Assembly (NCBI RefSeq): GCF_900107965.1
Contig: NZ_FNVU01000013.1
Coordinates: 1 to 64,000, forward strand
Length of the DNA: 64,000 bases
From: Actinacidiphila yanglinensis
GTDB taxonomy: Bacteria; Actinomycetota; Actinomycetes; Streptomycetales; Streptomycetaceae
Direction: 5' to 3'
Shown here: positions 15,482 to 23,786 of the stretch, one piece after another
Position numbering within the stretch: the first letter of the stretch is position 1
Layout: each line of letters starts with the position of its first letter
The notes under the pieces: model-generated
What the model was told of the DNA's origin: nothing
Databases searched by the model: none
The model's input: the letters and a program-made list of their open reading frames with translations, nothing else
Made by a program: the position numbers and the translations under genes

Positions 15482-16450
15482 TCACGGGGAGACGTGCAGG
15501 ACCACCTTGCCGCGCCGGTGCGGGCGGGCGAGGGCGGCGTACGCGGCGGCGACGCCGGACAGCGGGTACGTGCCGGCGATCGGGGGGTCGAGGCGCCCGG
15601 CGGCGACGAGCCGTGACAGCTCGTCGAGGCCGGCGCGGTCCGGCACCACGACGAAGAACACGCCGCGGGTGAAGCGGGGGCCCTCGGCGGGAAGCGGCTC
15701 GGCGACGCTGACCAGGGTGCCGCCGGGACGCAGGACCTGCCAGGAGCGGGTCCGGGTGTCGCCGCCGACGGTGTCCAGGACCAGGTCGACATCCGCGACC
15801 TGCTCGTCGAACGGCCGCTCGACGTAGTCCAGTACGCGGGTCGCGCCCAGGCCGCGGACGAAGTCGGCGTCGCGGGCCGACGCGGTCGCGGTGACCTCCG
15901 CGCCGAGGGCGGCGGCGATCTGCACGGCGAGGGAGCCGACCCCGCCGGCTCCGCCGTGGACCAGGACGCGCTGCCCCTCGCGCAGGCCGCCGTGCGTGAC
16001 GAGCGCCTGCAGCGCGGTGAGCCCGGCCAGCGGGAGGGCGGCGGCGTGGTCGTGGTCCAGGCCCGCCGGTTTGGCGGCGACGACGTCCGCGGGCACGACG
16101 GCGTACTGCGCGGCGGCGCCGTCGGAGGTGAACGGGATCAGCCCGTAGACCTCGTCGCCCTCGCTCCAAACGGGCGCGCCGGCGCCCGCGTCGGGTGCGC
16201 CGGCCGGTCCGGCCGCGGCCACCACCCCGGAGAACTCCTTGGACGGCACGATCGGCAGCCTCGGCGTCCCGCCGCTGTCGAGCGCGTCGGTCCAGGTGGC
16301 GTCCCAGTCGAGTTCGCCGGGGGTGATCGCGGCCGAGCGCACCTCCACCAGCAGGTCGCCGGGGCCGGGTTCGGGACGGGGCGCGGTCTCGTAGCGCAGT
16401 TGCTCGGGTCCGCCGCGGGCGTGGCCGCGCACGGCGTGCATCGTCGTCAT
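15482..16450 (-). CDS. NADPH:quinone reductase-like zinc-independent alcohol dehydrogenase family protein
   Basis: A 322-residue MDR-superfamily oxidoreductase: GroES-like N-terminus (GDLLVEVRSAAITPGELDW), Rossmann motif VHGGAGGVGSLAVQ near residue 155, and the C-terminal GKVVLHV typical of quinone oxidoreductases. No structural-zinc cysteines are seen. It probably reduces quinones or enones with NADPH in the cytoplasm. ATG 16450 (MTTMHAV) has a strong AGGAGG 7 nt upstream. It is divergent from the G1 peptidase gene; no operon partner is evident. Confidence 0.92.
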   Translation of the reverse strand: MTTMHAVRGHARGGPEQLRYETAPRPEPGPGDLLVEVRSAAITPGELDWDATWTDALDSGGTPRLPIVPSKEFSGVVAAAGPAGAPDAGAGAPVWSEGDEVYGLIPFTSDGAAAQYAVVPADVVAAKPAGLDHDHAAALPLAGLTALQALVTHGGLREGQRVLVHGGAGGVGSLAVQIAAALGAEVTATASARDADFVRGLGATRVLDYVERPFDEQVADVDLVLDTVGGDTRTRSWQVLRPGGTLVSVAEPLPAEGPRFTRGVFFVVVPDRAGLDELSRLVAAGRLDPPIAGTYPLSGVAAAYAALARPHRRGKVVLHVSP

Positions 16451-16758
16451 CTGGCTGCCTCCTGACCGCATGAAAACCCATCAGGAGCGGTGTGCGGGCG
16501 GCGACTCGCCGGGGGCGGAGCGGCTCGGTCCGCATCGTGCGCGGGCGTTCACCGTTCCGTCCGGACCGTATGCCCCGGAATGATGCCGGACTCCCCTTAT
16601 TCCGCACCGTACTTGGTGCGGTCTTTGCCGATCGTTGGGGCGACCGGGTGCCACGGAGCGGTGATTGTCTGCACACTGTCAATCACTGGCGGCACGCGAA
16701 CCCCACGGGGCGCCGCCGGTCACACGCCTGCACCGCGAGATCCGCGAGAAGGAGCAGC
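16451..16758. other. Divergent promoter region with inverted repeat
   Basis: The 308 bp between two divergent genes are less GC-rich than the genes. CCGCACC (16602-16608) and GGTGCGG (16615-16621) form a perfect 7-bp inverted repeat around GTACTT, a possible operator or small hairpin. I see no ORF with coding character. Confidence 0.45.
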
Positions 16759-17517
16759 ATGTCGGCAACCAAACGCTTCACCGCCGCAACAGCCGTCAGC
16801 GCGGCGGTCATGTCCGCCTTGGCCACCGCCCCGGCGGTGGCGAGCGCCGCCCCCACGGTCTTCCAGGCGCCGGTCGGCAGCCACCGCGTCATAGGCCCCG
16901 ACGGCGGCGTCCAGCACAGCACCAGCGGCAACTGGGCCGGCTACGCGGCCACCGGGCGGACCTTCACCAGCGTCTCGTCGAGCTGGGTGCAGCCCGCGGT
17001 CAGCTGCTCCAGCTCGACGGCGTACTCGTCGTTCTGGATCGGCCTGGACGGCGACGGCAGCAACTCCGTGGAGCAGACCGGCAGCGAGGGCGACTGCTCC
17101 GGCGGCCGTGCCGAGTACTACGCCTGGTACGAGATGTACCCGGCCTACCCGGTGAACTACAGCAACGCGGTCAGCGCGGGCGACCACTTCACCTCGACGG
17201 TCAGCGTCAGCGGCACCACCTACACCCTGACGCTCTCCGACACGACCAAGGGGTGGACCAAGACCACCACAAAGAAGCAGAGCGGGCTGTCCAACGCCTC
17301 CGCCGAGATCATCGCCGAGGCGCCGTCCAGCTCGACCGGGGTGCTGCCGCTGGCGAACTTCGGCACCGCGTCGTTCACCAACGCCACCGCCAACGGCCAG
17401 CCGATCGGCAGCCTCTCCCCCGACAAGATCAACATGGCGTCGGGCAGCACCACGAAGGCGACCACCTCGGCGCTGTCGAGCAACGAGAACTTCACGGTGA
17501 CCTGGAACCACTCCTGA
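16759..17517 (+). CDS. Secreted G1-family (eqolisin, A4-type) acid endopeptidase
   Basis: A 252-residue protein with a Sec signal peptide (hydrophobic Ala-rich stretch to about residue 31, likely cut after ASA). The mature beta-sandwich begins STSGNWAGYAATG. The two catalytic residues of the Gln/Glu peptidases are recognisable: Gln in SSWVQPAV and Glu in SAEIIAEAPSSS. These enzymes cleave proteins at acid pH outside the cell; they are common in fungi and scattered in actinobacteria. SD AAGGAG precedes ATG 16759. A strong terminator follows. Confidence 0.9.
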   Translation: MSATKRFTAATAVSAAVMSALATAPAVASAAPTVFQAPVGSHRVIGPDGGVQHSTSGNWAGYAATGRTFTSVSSSWVQPAVSCSSSTAYSSFWIGLDGDGSNSVEQTGSEGDCSGGRAEYYAWYEMYPAYPVNYSNAVSAGDHFTSTVSVSGTTYTLTLSDTTKGWTKTTTKKQSGLSNASAEIIAEAPSSSTGVLPLANFGTASFTNATANGQPIGSLSPDKINMASGSTTKATTSALSSNENFTVTWNHS

Positions 17518-17558
17518 GCACCGGCTAGTGCCGCGTCCGTGAGGACGCCGGCTCACTC

Positions 17559-17595
17559 CTCGGCCCCGCCCGGACCTGTCCCGGGCGGGGCCGAG
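17559..17595 (+). terminator. Intrinsic terminator hairpin
   Basis: A perfect 15-bp stem (17559-17573 with 17581-17595) and a 7-nt loop, 42 bp after the peptidase stop. Confidence 0.85.
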
Positions 17596-17732
17596 CGGCG
17601 TGCGGGGGCCGATCCGCGCGGGGGGTGGTTTCGGGACGTAGCGGGCGGGTACCCGATGGAGCCAAGCCCCGGCCGGGGGCGCGGCGCGTGTGCCGCGTGC
17701 CCCGGCGATCGACCAAGGGAGGCCATGGCCGC

Positions 17733-18152
17733 ATGACGGACCAGGGAACCAACAAGACCGGCTTCGCCCGTGACGACGAGATGAAGAAGGAGATGCACAT
17801 CGCCCTCAAGGCGAACCGGGCGGTGCGGGCCGACGAGGAGTTTGCCGAGCCCCAGCCCTCCGACCAGGACCCGGCCCTCGCGGAGCCCGCCCGTACCGGC
17901 GCCCCGCCGACCGGGATGACGCCGCAAGGCGTCTACGTGCGCAACGACCTGGCCAGGCATCTCGACCGCAGCGTCTATCCGGCCCGGCGCGGGGCCCTGC
18001 TCGGCGCCCTCCACCGCCATCAGGCGCCGGACTCGCTCGTCGACCGGGTGTCCGGTCTCCCGCCGGACGAGGTCTACCCCAACGTCCAGGCCGTCGTGCA
18101 GGCCCTGGGATACGGCGTCGAGGACCGCCGCAACCGGCCCACCGGCCCGTAA
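17733..18152 (+). CDS. DUF2795-domain protein
   Basis: A 139-residue acidic protein. The C-terminal half (YPARRGALLGALHRHQAPDSLVDRVSGLP) matches the DUF2795 pattern of actinobacteria: a short helical domain with an L...A......LP arrangement and no known enzyme activity. The N-terminal half is charged and Pro-rich, probably disordered. SD AAGGGAGG lies 10 nt upstream. An ATG at 17725 with the same SD would encode only MAA and stop in ATGA overlap with this start, so I take 17733. Function unknown. Confidence 0.8.
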   Translation: MTDQGTNKTGFARDDEMKKEMHIALKANRAVRADEEFAEPQPSDQDPALAEPARTGAPPTGMTPQGVYVRNDLARHLDRSVYPARRGALLGALHRHQAPDSLVDRVSGLPPDEVYPNVQAVVQALGYGVEDRRNRPTGP

Positions 18153-18192
18153 GGCCGCCGGCCGCTCGCCACCAGGGTGCCCCGTCGCACCG

Positions 18193-18490
18193 CCGACGGG
18201 GCACCCTCGCGGAGGAGGTCGCTTCACAGGAGCGCGGGTGACCGCGCTCCTGGCCACGACGGCGATATCGATGGACCACCGGCCGCATCAGAGGCACCCG
18301 CCAGGCACCCGCTTCCCCTTGGGGCACCCTCGCGAAAGAGGCTGCCTACAGAGGCCCTGGGGCACCTCCCGGCCGCCAGGCCGGGGGAGGAACCGCGCTC
18401 CCGGCCACGACGAGGACACCTCTCGCGGAAAAGGTCGCTTTTCAGGGGCGCGAGGAACTGCGCGAGCAACCGGCCACCGGCCGGTGGTCC
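18193..18490. repeat. Three degenerate copies of a Streptomyces-type intergenic repeat
   Basis: A pattern of GGGGCACCCTCGCG, then (G)GTCGCTT, CAGGGGCGCG, GGAACTGCGCGA and GGCCACGACG recurs at about 18193-18265, 18318-18418 and 18419-18480 with different decay. The third copy is the clearest (GGTCGCTTTTCAGGGGCGCG, then GAACTGCGCGAGCAACC). I recall this as a common intergenic element in Streptomyces genomes. The copies fill most of the 415 bp between the DUF2795 and GNAT genes; no ORF is supported here. Confidence 0.65.
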
Positions 18491-18555
18491 GGCGACATCG
18501 TCGCAGGGGCTGGGCGTGCGGAATCCCGGCGAAAGCACGCGGCAGGCGGCCGCGC

Positions 18556-18561
18556 TAGATT
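18556..18561 (+). promoter_or_regulatory. -10 box of leaderless GNAT promoter
   Basis: TAGATT, then 6 nt, then GTG 18568: the leaderless arrangement. Confidence 0.5.
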
Positions 18562-18567
18562 CATGGC

Positions 18568-19104
18568 GTGACGGGAGAACCGGCGCCCCCGGCGGGCGCG
18601 AACACGACGGACGAAGCCGGGCCGTTCGCGATACGCCGAGGAGACCTCGGCGACGTGGCCGAAGTGGTGCGGCTGCGGCGGGTGATGTTCGCCGCGATGA
18701 CCGGCGCCGACGCGCCCGGGCCGTGGGAGGCCGAGGCACGACGGCTGCTGGCCCGGCAGTTGGCCGTCCCGGAACCGTCGACCGGGGTGTTCGTGGTGGA
18801 CGCGGCGGACCGTGAAGGGCTCGCCGCGTGCGCGGTCGGCACGATGGAGGAGCGGCTGCCCTCGCCCTCGTCGCCGGCCGGCCGCTTCGGCTTCGTCTTC
18901 AACGTGTGCACCGATCCCGCCTACCGCGGTCGCGGCTACGCCCGGGCGGCGACGGAGGCACTGCTGGACTGGTTCGCGGCGCGGGGCGTGTCGCGGGTGG
19001 ACCTGCACGCCACGCCCGACGCCGAGCACCTCTACCGGGAGTTGGGGTTCGCGGCCCACTCCACCGCGCTGTCCCTGAACGTCTCCGGCCGCACCCGTTC
19101 CTGA
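18568..19104 (+). CDS. GNAT-family N-acetyltransferase
   Basis: A 178-residue acetyltransferase. The acetyl-CoA binding signature is DPAYRGRGYARAATEALLDW (about residues 114-133), preceded by the beta-4 strand FGFVFNVCT. The C-terminal LYRELGF is typical of GNATs. It acetylates an unidentified amine. GTG 18568 is supported by a TANNNT -10 box six nt upstream. The 3' end overlaps the convergent MFS gene by 73 nt. Confidence 0.88.
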   Translation: MTGEPAPPAGANTTDEAGPFAIRRGDLGDVAEVVRLRRVMFAAMTGADAPGPWEAEARRLLARQLAVPEPSTGVFVVDAADREGLAACAVGTMEERLPSPSSPAGRFGFVFNVCTDPAYRGRGYARAATEALLDWFAARGVSRVDLHATPDAEHLYRELGFAAHSTALSLNVSGRTRS

Positions 19105-20315
19105 CCGGCCACCGGCAGCGCGGTCGCTGACCCCGCCACCGTACGGCTCGGCCCGGCCGTCCGGCCGCGCCGCGTACCGCGGTCCAGCGCGGCGGAGACC
19201 AGCGCGAGCACCAGCGCGGCCGCGGTGAGCGCTGCGCCGACCCAGTTCGCGGCGGTGTAGGAGTGGCCGGCGGAGATGACCAGCCCGCCCAGCCACGCGG
19301 CGATCGCGTTGCCCAGGTTGAACGCGCCGATGTTGAGCGCGGAGGCGAGGGTCGGCGCGCCGGACGCCTGGTCCAGCACCCGCTTCTGCAGCGGCGGCAC
19401 CGTGGCGAAGCCGAGCGCGCCGATCAGGAAGACGGTGACCGCTGCGGCGACCTTGCCGTGCGCGGTGACGGTGAAGGCGGCGAGGACGACGGCGAGCGAG
19501 CCGAGCGCGGTCAGCAGCATCGGCATCAGGTGCCGGTCGGCGAACCGTCCGCCGACCAGGTTGCCCGCGACCATGCCCAGCCCGAACAGCACCAGCAGCC
19601 AGGTCACCGAGCCGTCGGCGTACCCGGTGACGTGGGTCATCATCGGCGCGAGGTAGGTGACCGCGGCGAAGACCCCGCCGAAGCCGAGGACCGTCATCGC
19701 CATGGCGAGCAGCACCTGCGGCTTGCGCAGCACCGCGACCTCGTGCAGCAGCCGGACGCCCTCGGGCCGGGGCAGGTCGGGCACCAGCTTCGCGACGCCG
19801 AGCAGCCCGAGCACGCCGAGGCCGGCGACCAGGAGGAAGGTGACCCGCCAGCCCGCGCTCTGCCCGACGAACGTGCCGAGCGGGACGCCGACGACGTTGG
19901 CGACCGTCAGCCCGGTGAACATCATCGCGATGGCGCCGGCCCGCTTGTGCGGGGCGACCAGTTCGGAGGCGACCACCGAACCGATGCCGAAGAAGGCGCC
20001 GTGCGCGAGGGAGGCGACGACCCTGCCGATGAGCATCACCGCCAGCACCGGCGCGACCGCCGAGATCAGGTTGCCGACCACGAACAGCCCCATCAGCAGG
20101 AGCAGCATCCGCTTGCGCGGGATCTTCGTGCCCAGCACGGTCATCAGCGGCGCGCCGGCGACCACGCCCAGCGCGTAGCCGGTGACCAGCAGACCGGCGG
20201 TGGGAACGGAGACGCCGTAGTCGCCGGCGATCTGGGGCAGCAGGCCGACGACGACGAACTCGGTCGTGCCGATGCCGAAGGCCCCGATGGCGAGGGCCAG
20301 GAGCGCGAGGGGCAT
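19032..20315 (-). CDS. MFS exporter, DHA1/AraJ type
   Basis: A 427-residue transporter with about 12 helices, opening GAFGIGTTEFVVVGLLPQIA, as in AraJ/YdhP/PbuE-type sugar or drug efflux proteins. The last roughly 45 residues are hydrophilic, and their final 24 codons are read antisense to the end of the GNAT gene. ATG 20315 has GAAAGG upstream; an in-frame extension to 20447 would run across the MarR promoter. It is divergent from the MarR gene with a shared promoter region, so it is probably the pump repressed by that MarR protein. Confidence 0.92.
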   Translation of the reverse strand: MPLALLALAIGAFGIGTTEFVVVGLLPQIAGDYGVSVPTAGLLVTGYALGVVAGAPLMTVLGTKIPRKRMLLLLMGLFVVGNLISAVAPVLAVMLIGRVVASLAHGAFFGIGSVVASELVAPHKRAGAIAMMFTGLTVANVVGVPLGTFVGQSAGWRVTFLLVAGLGVLGLLGVAKLVPDLPRPEGVRLLHEVAVLRKPQVLLAMAMTVLGFGGVFAAVTYLAPMMTHVTGYADGSVTWLLVLFGLGMVAGNLVGGRFADRHLMPMLLTALGSLAVVLAAFTVTAHGKVAAAVTVFLIGALGFATVPPLQKRVLDQASGAPTLASALNIGAFNLGNAIAAWLGGLVISAGHSYTAANWVGAALTAAALVLALVSAALDRGTRRGRTAGPSRTVAGSATALPVAGQERVRPETFRDSAVEWAANPNSR

Positions 20316-20368
20316 GGTGGGGCCTTTCACGGGGACGGGTATCCAGCGCACGCTTTCAACAAGCGTCG

Positions 20369-20410
20369 ACAATAGTTGCACACGCGGGTTATCTGCAAAC
20401 GCGCTATAGT
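20369..20410. promoter_or_regulatory. Divergent MFS/marR promoters with TTGCA-N13-TGCAA repeat
   Basis: Minus strand: -35 TTGCAG (20398-20393), 18 nt, -10 TATTGT (20374-20369), serving the MFS gene. Plus strand: TATAGT (20405-20410) lies 6 nt before ATG 20417, so marR is probably leaderless. The inverted pair TTGCA (20376-20380) and TGCAA (20394-20398) lies between these -10 boxes and is the likely MarR site. Confidence 0.6.
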
Positions 20411-20416
20411 GGGAGC

Positions 20417-20881
20417 ATGACCGCCACCGACCCGTCACTGACCGCACTCGCCGACAGCTGGTGCGCGCTCTCCCTGCTGCACGGCCGGATCGAGGCGCAC
20501 ATCGAGCGCGCCCTGCAGTCCGGGCACGGCGTGAGCGTGCGCGAGTTCTCGCTGCTCGACGTGCTCAGCCGGCAGCACGACGGCGAGGGCGGCCACCTCC
20601 AGATGAAGCAGGTCGCCGACGCGGTGGTGCTCAGCCAGTCCGCGACGACCCGCCTGGTGACCCGGCTGGAGGAGCGCGGCCTGCTCTCCCGCTACCTGTG
20701 CCCGACCGACCGCCGCGGCATCTACACCGACGTCACCCCGGTCGGCCGCGACCTGCTCGGTGCGGCCCGCCCCACCAACAACGCGGCGCTGCGCGAGGCG
20801 CTCGACCAGGCCGCGGCCGACCCGCGACTCGCCCCGCTGGTCACCGCGGTCGAGGAGATCCGCCGGCCGGCGGCGGTCTGA
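20417..20881 (+). CDS. MarR-family transcriptional regulator
   Basis: A 154-residue winged-helix regulator. The recognition segment LQMKQVADAVVLSQSATTRL is followed by the wing and DRRGIYTDVTPVGRDLL, the conserved MarR wing sequence. Dimers repress divergent efflux genes and are released by phenolics or oxidants; that is family knowledge. Its start is supported by a leaderless TATAGT-N6-ATG promoter. It is followed after 1 nt by the LysR gene, so the two may be cotranscribed. Confidence 0.93.
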   Translation: MTATDPSLTALADSWCALSLLHGRIEAHIERALQSGHGVSVREFSLLDVLSRQHDGEGGHLQMKQVADAVVLSQSATTRLVTRLEERGLLSRYLCPTDRRGIYTDVTPVGRDLLGAARPTNNAALREALDQAAADPRLAPLVTAVEEIRRPAAV

Positions 20882-20882
20882 G

Positions 20883-21755
20883 ATGACCGGCGTGGACGTC
20901 GACCTGCGCAAGCTGCGCTACTTCGTCGCGGTCGCCGAGGAGCTGCACTTCGGGCGGGCGGCGGAGCGGCTGCACATCGCGCAGCCGGTGCTCTCCCGGC
21001 AGATCCGCGCGCTGGAGGGCGAGTTGCGGGTCCGCTTGCTGGAACGCGACCGGCGCGGCGCCACGCTGACCCCGGCCGGCGAGCAACTGGTGGGCGACGC
21101 ACGCAACCTGCTCGCCGCCGCGGACGGGCTGACCCGCCGGGTGCGGGAGGCGGCCGGCGACCGGCGCTTCGTGGTCGCCTTCATGCCCGGCATCACCGTC
21201 ACCGGCCCGGTGCAGGAACTACTGGCCCGGCACCCCGGCCTCGACGTCCAGGTGATGCGCACCGGCTGGCACGACCAGGCGACCGTCCTGCTCGACGGCA
21301 GCGCGGACGTCGGCTTCGTCCGCACCCCCGTCGACCGCACCGGCCTCCGGCTGCGCCGGCTCTACGACGAGCCGCGCGTCGCCGTACTCCCCCGCGGCCA
21401 CCGCCTCGCCGGGCGCGGCGCCATCGGCATCGCCGACCTCGCCGGGGACGTGCTGCTGCAGGACCCCGACGCCGTGCCGGAGTGGCGCGACCTCCCCGAC
21501 CGCCGCGAGGCCCGCTCCGAACCCCCGATGCGCACCGTCGAGGAGAAGCTGGAGTACGTCGCCTCCCTCCAGGGCGTCGTCATCCTGCCCCGGTCGGCCG
21601 CGGCCTTCTACACGCGTGCCGACGTCTGCCACGTCGAGGTCGCGGACATCGCCGGCAGCGGGGTCCTCCTCGCCTGGGCGGCGTCCCACGAGGCGCCCCT
21701 GGTCACGGAGTTCGCCGCGCTGACCGAGCAGCGGCCCGCCGCGCCCGCGGCCTGA
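20883..21755 (+). CDS. LysR-family transcriptional regulator
   Basis: A 290-residue regulator: N-terminal LysR helix-turn-helix (LRYFVAVAEELHFGRAAERL, then HIAQPVLSRQIRALE), linker helix, and a substrate-binding domain with FMPGITVTGP and DVGFVRTP. It resembles the BenM/CatM-like group seen in Streptomyces. The start follows the MarR stop directly, and the SD is weak; GTG 20892 is an alternative start. The target is not evident; no divergent metabolic gene adjoins it. Confidence 0.9.
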   Translation: MTGVDVDLRKLRYFVAVAEELHFGRAAERLHIAQPVLSRQIRALEGELRVRLLERDRRGATLTPAGEQLVGDARNLLAAADGLTRRVREAAGDRRFVVAFMPGITVTGPVQELLARHPGLDVQVMRTGWHDQATVLLDGSADVGFVRTPVDRTGLRLRRLYDEPRVAVLPRGHRLAGRGAIGIADLAGDVLLQDPDAVPEWRDLPDRREARSEPPMRTVEEKLEYVASLQGVVILPRSAAAFYTRADVCHVEVADIAGSGVLLAWAASHEAPLVTEFAALTEQRPAAPAA

Positions 21756-21794
21756 CCCGGGCGGGGCGGCCCTTCCCCCCGCGGCACCCGCGTG

Positions 21795-22475
21795 TCACGC
21801 CCCGGTGTACGGCCGCGGGGACTTCTCCACCTCGGGCAGCGCCTCGATGACCGAGGCCAGGTGGGCGCGCATCGCCGCCTCGGCGGCGTCCGGCCGCCCC
21901 GCACACACCGCGTCGATCACGGCCAGGTGCTGGGGCAGGGAGACCTGCGGCCGACCGGGGTGCATGGCAAGCCGGAACTGGCGGCGGACGTTCTGCCCCT
22001 GCAGCCGCTCCAGGACCGCGCAGGCGGTGCGCTGCCCGCTCATGGCCAGGAGCCGCGCGTGCAGCCGGCGGTTGAGTTCGGAGTAGCCGAGCACGTCGCC
22101 GGACGCGACCGCCGCTTTCATGGCCGCGCCGAGGTCGCGCAGCGCGGCGCGGTCGTCCTCGGTGGCCCGCTCGGCGGCCTTCGCCGCGCACAGGCTCTCC
22201 AGCGCCATCCGCACCTCGGTGATCTCGACGGCCTCGCCGAGCGACACGGCCCGGACGCGGGCCCCGCGGTTCTGGATACGCTCCACCAGGCCCTCGCTCG
22301 CCAGCTGGACGAGCGCGTTGCGCACCGTCGCCCGACTTGCGTCGAACTGCTCGGACAGCTCCGCCTCCACCAGACGCTGGTTCGGCGCGAAGTCGCCGTC
22401 GGCGATGGCCCGACGAATCGCATCGGCGACGGTCGGCCCGGCCGGGTCCGACGCTCCGCGCGCGGTCACCGCCAT
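21795..22475 (-). CDS. GntR/FadR-family regulator (FCD domain)
   Basis: About 226 residues. An N-terminal GntR winged helix (VADAIRRAIADGDFAPNQRL, then FDASRATVRNALVQLASEGL) precedes an all-helical FCD ligand domain with metal-type His positions (ELNRRLHARLL, and QHLAVIDAVCAGR near the end). Such proteins respond to organic acids. ATG 22475 has GGGG 8-11 nt upstream; a GTG at 22484 would add three residues. ACAATATTGT at 22512-22521 lies at the predicted transcription start and suggests autoregulation. Confidence 0.9.
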   Translation of the reverse strand: MAVTARGASDPAGPTVADAIRRAIADGDFAPNQRLVEAELSEQFDASRATVRNALVQLASEGLVERIQNRGARVRAVSLGEAVEITEVRMALESLCAAKAAERATEDDRAALRDLGAAMKAAVASGDVLGYSELNRRLHARLLAMSGQRTACAVLERLQGQNVRRQFRLAMHPGRPQVSLPQHLAVIDAVCAGRPDAAEAAMRAHLASVIEALPEVEKSPRPYTGA

Positions 22476-22511
22476 GACCTGCACCCCATCGTGGGCACCC
22501 CCGTTTTGGCG

Positions 22512-22534
22512 ACAATATTGTTCTCGCTATCGTA
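22512..22534 (-). promoter_or_regulatory. gntR promoter -10 with palindromic operator
   Basis: ACAATATTGT (22512-22521) is a perfect 10-bp palindrome. It lies just downstream of TACGAT (minus strand, 22534-22529), a TANNNT -10 box, so a bound regulator would cover the start of transcription. Confidence 0.5.
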
Positions 22535-22610
22535 CCGGATCCGCGTCGGCCCGTTCCCGCGGGCGCGGACCACCTGGGCCCGGGTGGCGGCGAGACCTGT
22601 CCTCGGGGGC

Positions 22611-22775
22611 GTGATCGAGACCGAGCGGCTGCTCCTTCGCCCCCTTCGGATGGCGGACGTCGACGCTTTCGTCGCGCTCCATGCCGACCCGAGGGTCCAC
22701 CACTTCGTCGGAGCGTACTCACGCGACGGGGAGTTCATGGGTCGCAGCGGACTTCAGACCCCCTTCAGGTCCTGA
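22611..22775 (+). pseudogene. N-terminal remnant of a RimJ-type GNAT acetyltransferase
   Basis: The 54 codons from GTG read IETERLLLRPLRMADVDAF, then ALHADPRVHHFVGAYSR: the conserved first strand and helix of RimJ/RimL-like acetyltransferases, normally about 170-190 residues. The frame ends at TGA 22775 without the acetyl-CoA motif, and the next gene starts within 25 nt. It looks like a truncated, inactive relic. Confidence 0.6.
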
Positions 22776-22798
22776 CGGGCTCCTGGTTGGATGGCGGC

Positions 22799-23581
22799 GT
22801 GGATGAGGCCATCGAGTGGACCGACCGCCGCATCGTGGACGGTGGCGTCCTGGAACAGGGGTTCCGTTCGGCCCGAGAGGTCAGCACGGTCCCGGGCGTG
22901 CTCTGGCTACCGCATCCCCCTGCCGCCTCACCGCCTCCTCTCGTCCTGCTCGGGCACGGAGGCAGCGGGCACAAGCGAAGCGAGCGCATCGCGGCCCTGG
23001 CGCGCTGGTTCGCGTCGTACGCCGGCGTTGCCGCACTCGCGATCGACGGACCGCTCCATGGCGATCGGGTGCCCAGCCCGCTCCCGGCCTCGGAGTACCA
23101 GGCGCACATTGCCGCGGAAGGGATCGACGTCGTCCTCGATCGCATGGCGGACGACTGGCAGGCGACGGTGCACGCGCTGTCGGCCTCGGGTCTCGTGGAC
23201 GCCGGCAACCTCGCTTACCTGGGAATGTCCATGGGTGCACGGTTCGGCATCCCCGCATCGGCTGCCCTGGGCGATCGGCTCCGCTGCGCGGTATTCGGCA
23301 AGTTCGGCCTCTGGCAGGGATCAGCCCTGCACCAAGGCCTGGAAGCGCCGGAACGCATCGCGACCGACGCCGGACGGATCACCGCTCCGACCCTGTTTCA
23401 CGTCCAATGGGATGACGAGATCTTCCCCAGGGACGGCCAGTTGGCCCTCTTCGACGCACTGGGAGCACCGGACAAGCAACTGATCGGCTACGCCGGTTCC
23501 CACACGGAGACCAGGTCTGCTGCCATCGAACTCTGGCGCGAGTTCGTTTGCCGTCACCTGGCACCTCACGACACTCGGTGA
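22799..23581 (+). CDS. Alpha/beta hydrolase (dienelactone-hydrolase-like)
   Basis: About 260 residues. Oxyanion-region HGGSGHKRS near 53, nucleophile elbow GMSMGAR (Ser) near 145, acid WDDEIFP near 205 and catalytic His in AGSHTETR near 234 give a complete triad. It is cytoplasmic, with no signal peptide; the substrate is unknown. GTG 22799 is taken as start; TTG 22787 would add four residues. Local G+C is lower than in the neighbours, and the gene adjoins a GNAT remnant, suggesting this stretch was rearranged or acquired. Confidence 0.8.
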   Translation: MDEAIEWTDRRIVDGGVLEQGFRSAREVSTVPGVLWLPHPPAASPPPLVLLGHGGSGHKRSERIAALARWFASYAGVAALAIDGPLHGDRVPSPLPASEYQAHIAAEGIDVVLDRMADDWQATVHALSASGLVDAGNLAYLGMSMGARFGIPASAALGDRLRCAVFGKFGLWQGSALHQGLEAPERIATDAGRITAPTLFHVQWDDEIFPRDGQLALFDALGAPDKQLIGYAGSHTETRSAAIELWREFVCRHLAPHDTR

Positions 23582-23786
23582 GTCGGCTGTCGCGGATGAG
23601 AGTGCGGGCGATGCCGGCGAAAGCCACTCCCCTGCCGCGCCTGCGAGCCGGACGGATCGATTCCCGATGGGTGGACAAGCACGGGAAGCGAACTCGCGGA
23701 CGGGACACGGAGGTTCTTCCGCGGGCGGGCGAGGGCAACCGCACCACGTCCGCTGACCACGCCACCGCCATGCCCCGGACACGAGG

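Noticed and set aside
17725..17736. Three-codon ORF (MAA) overlapping the DUF2795 start
   Set aside because: The Shine-Dalgarno spacing suits ATG 17733 better; too short to claim translation.
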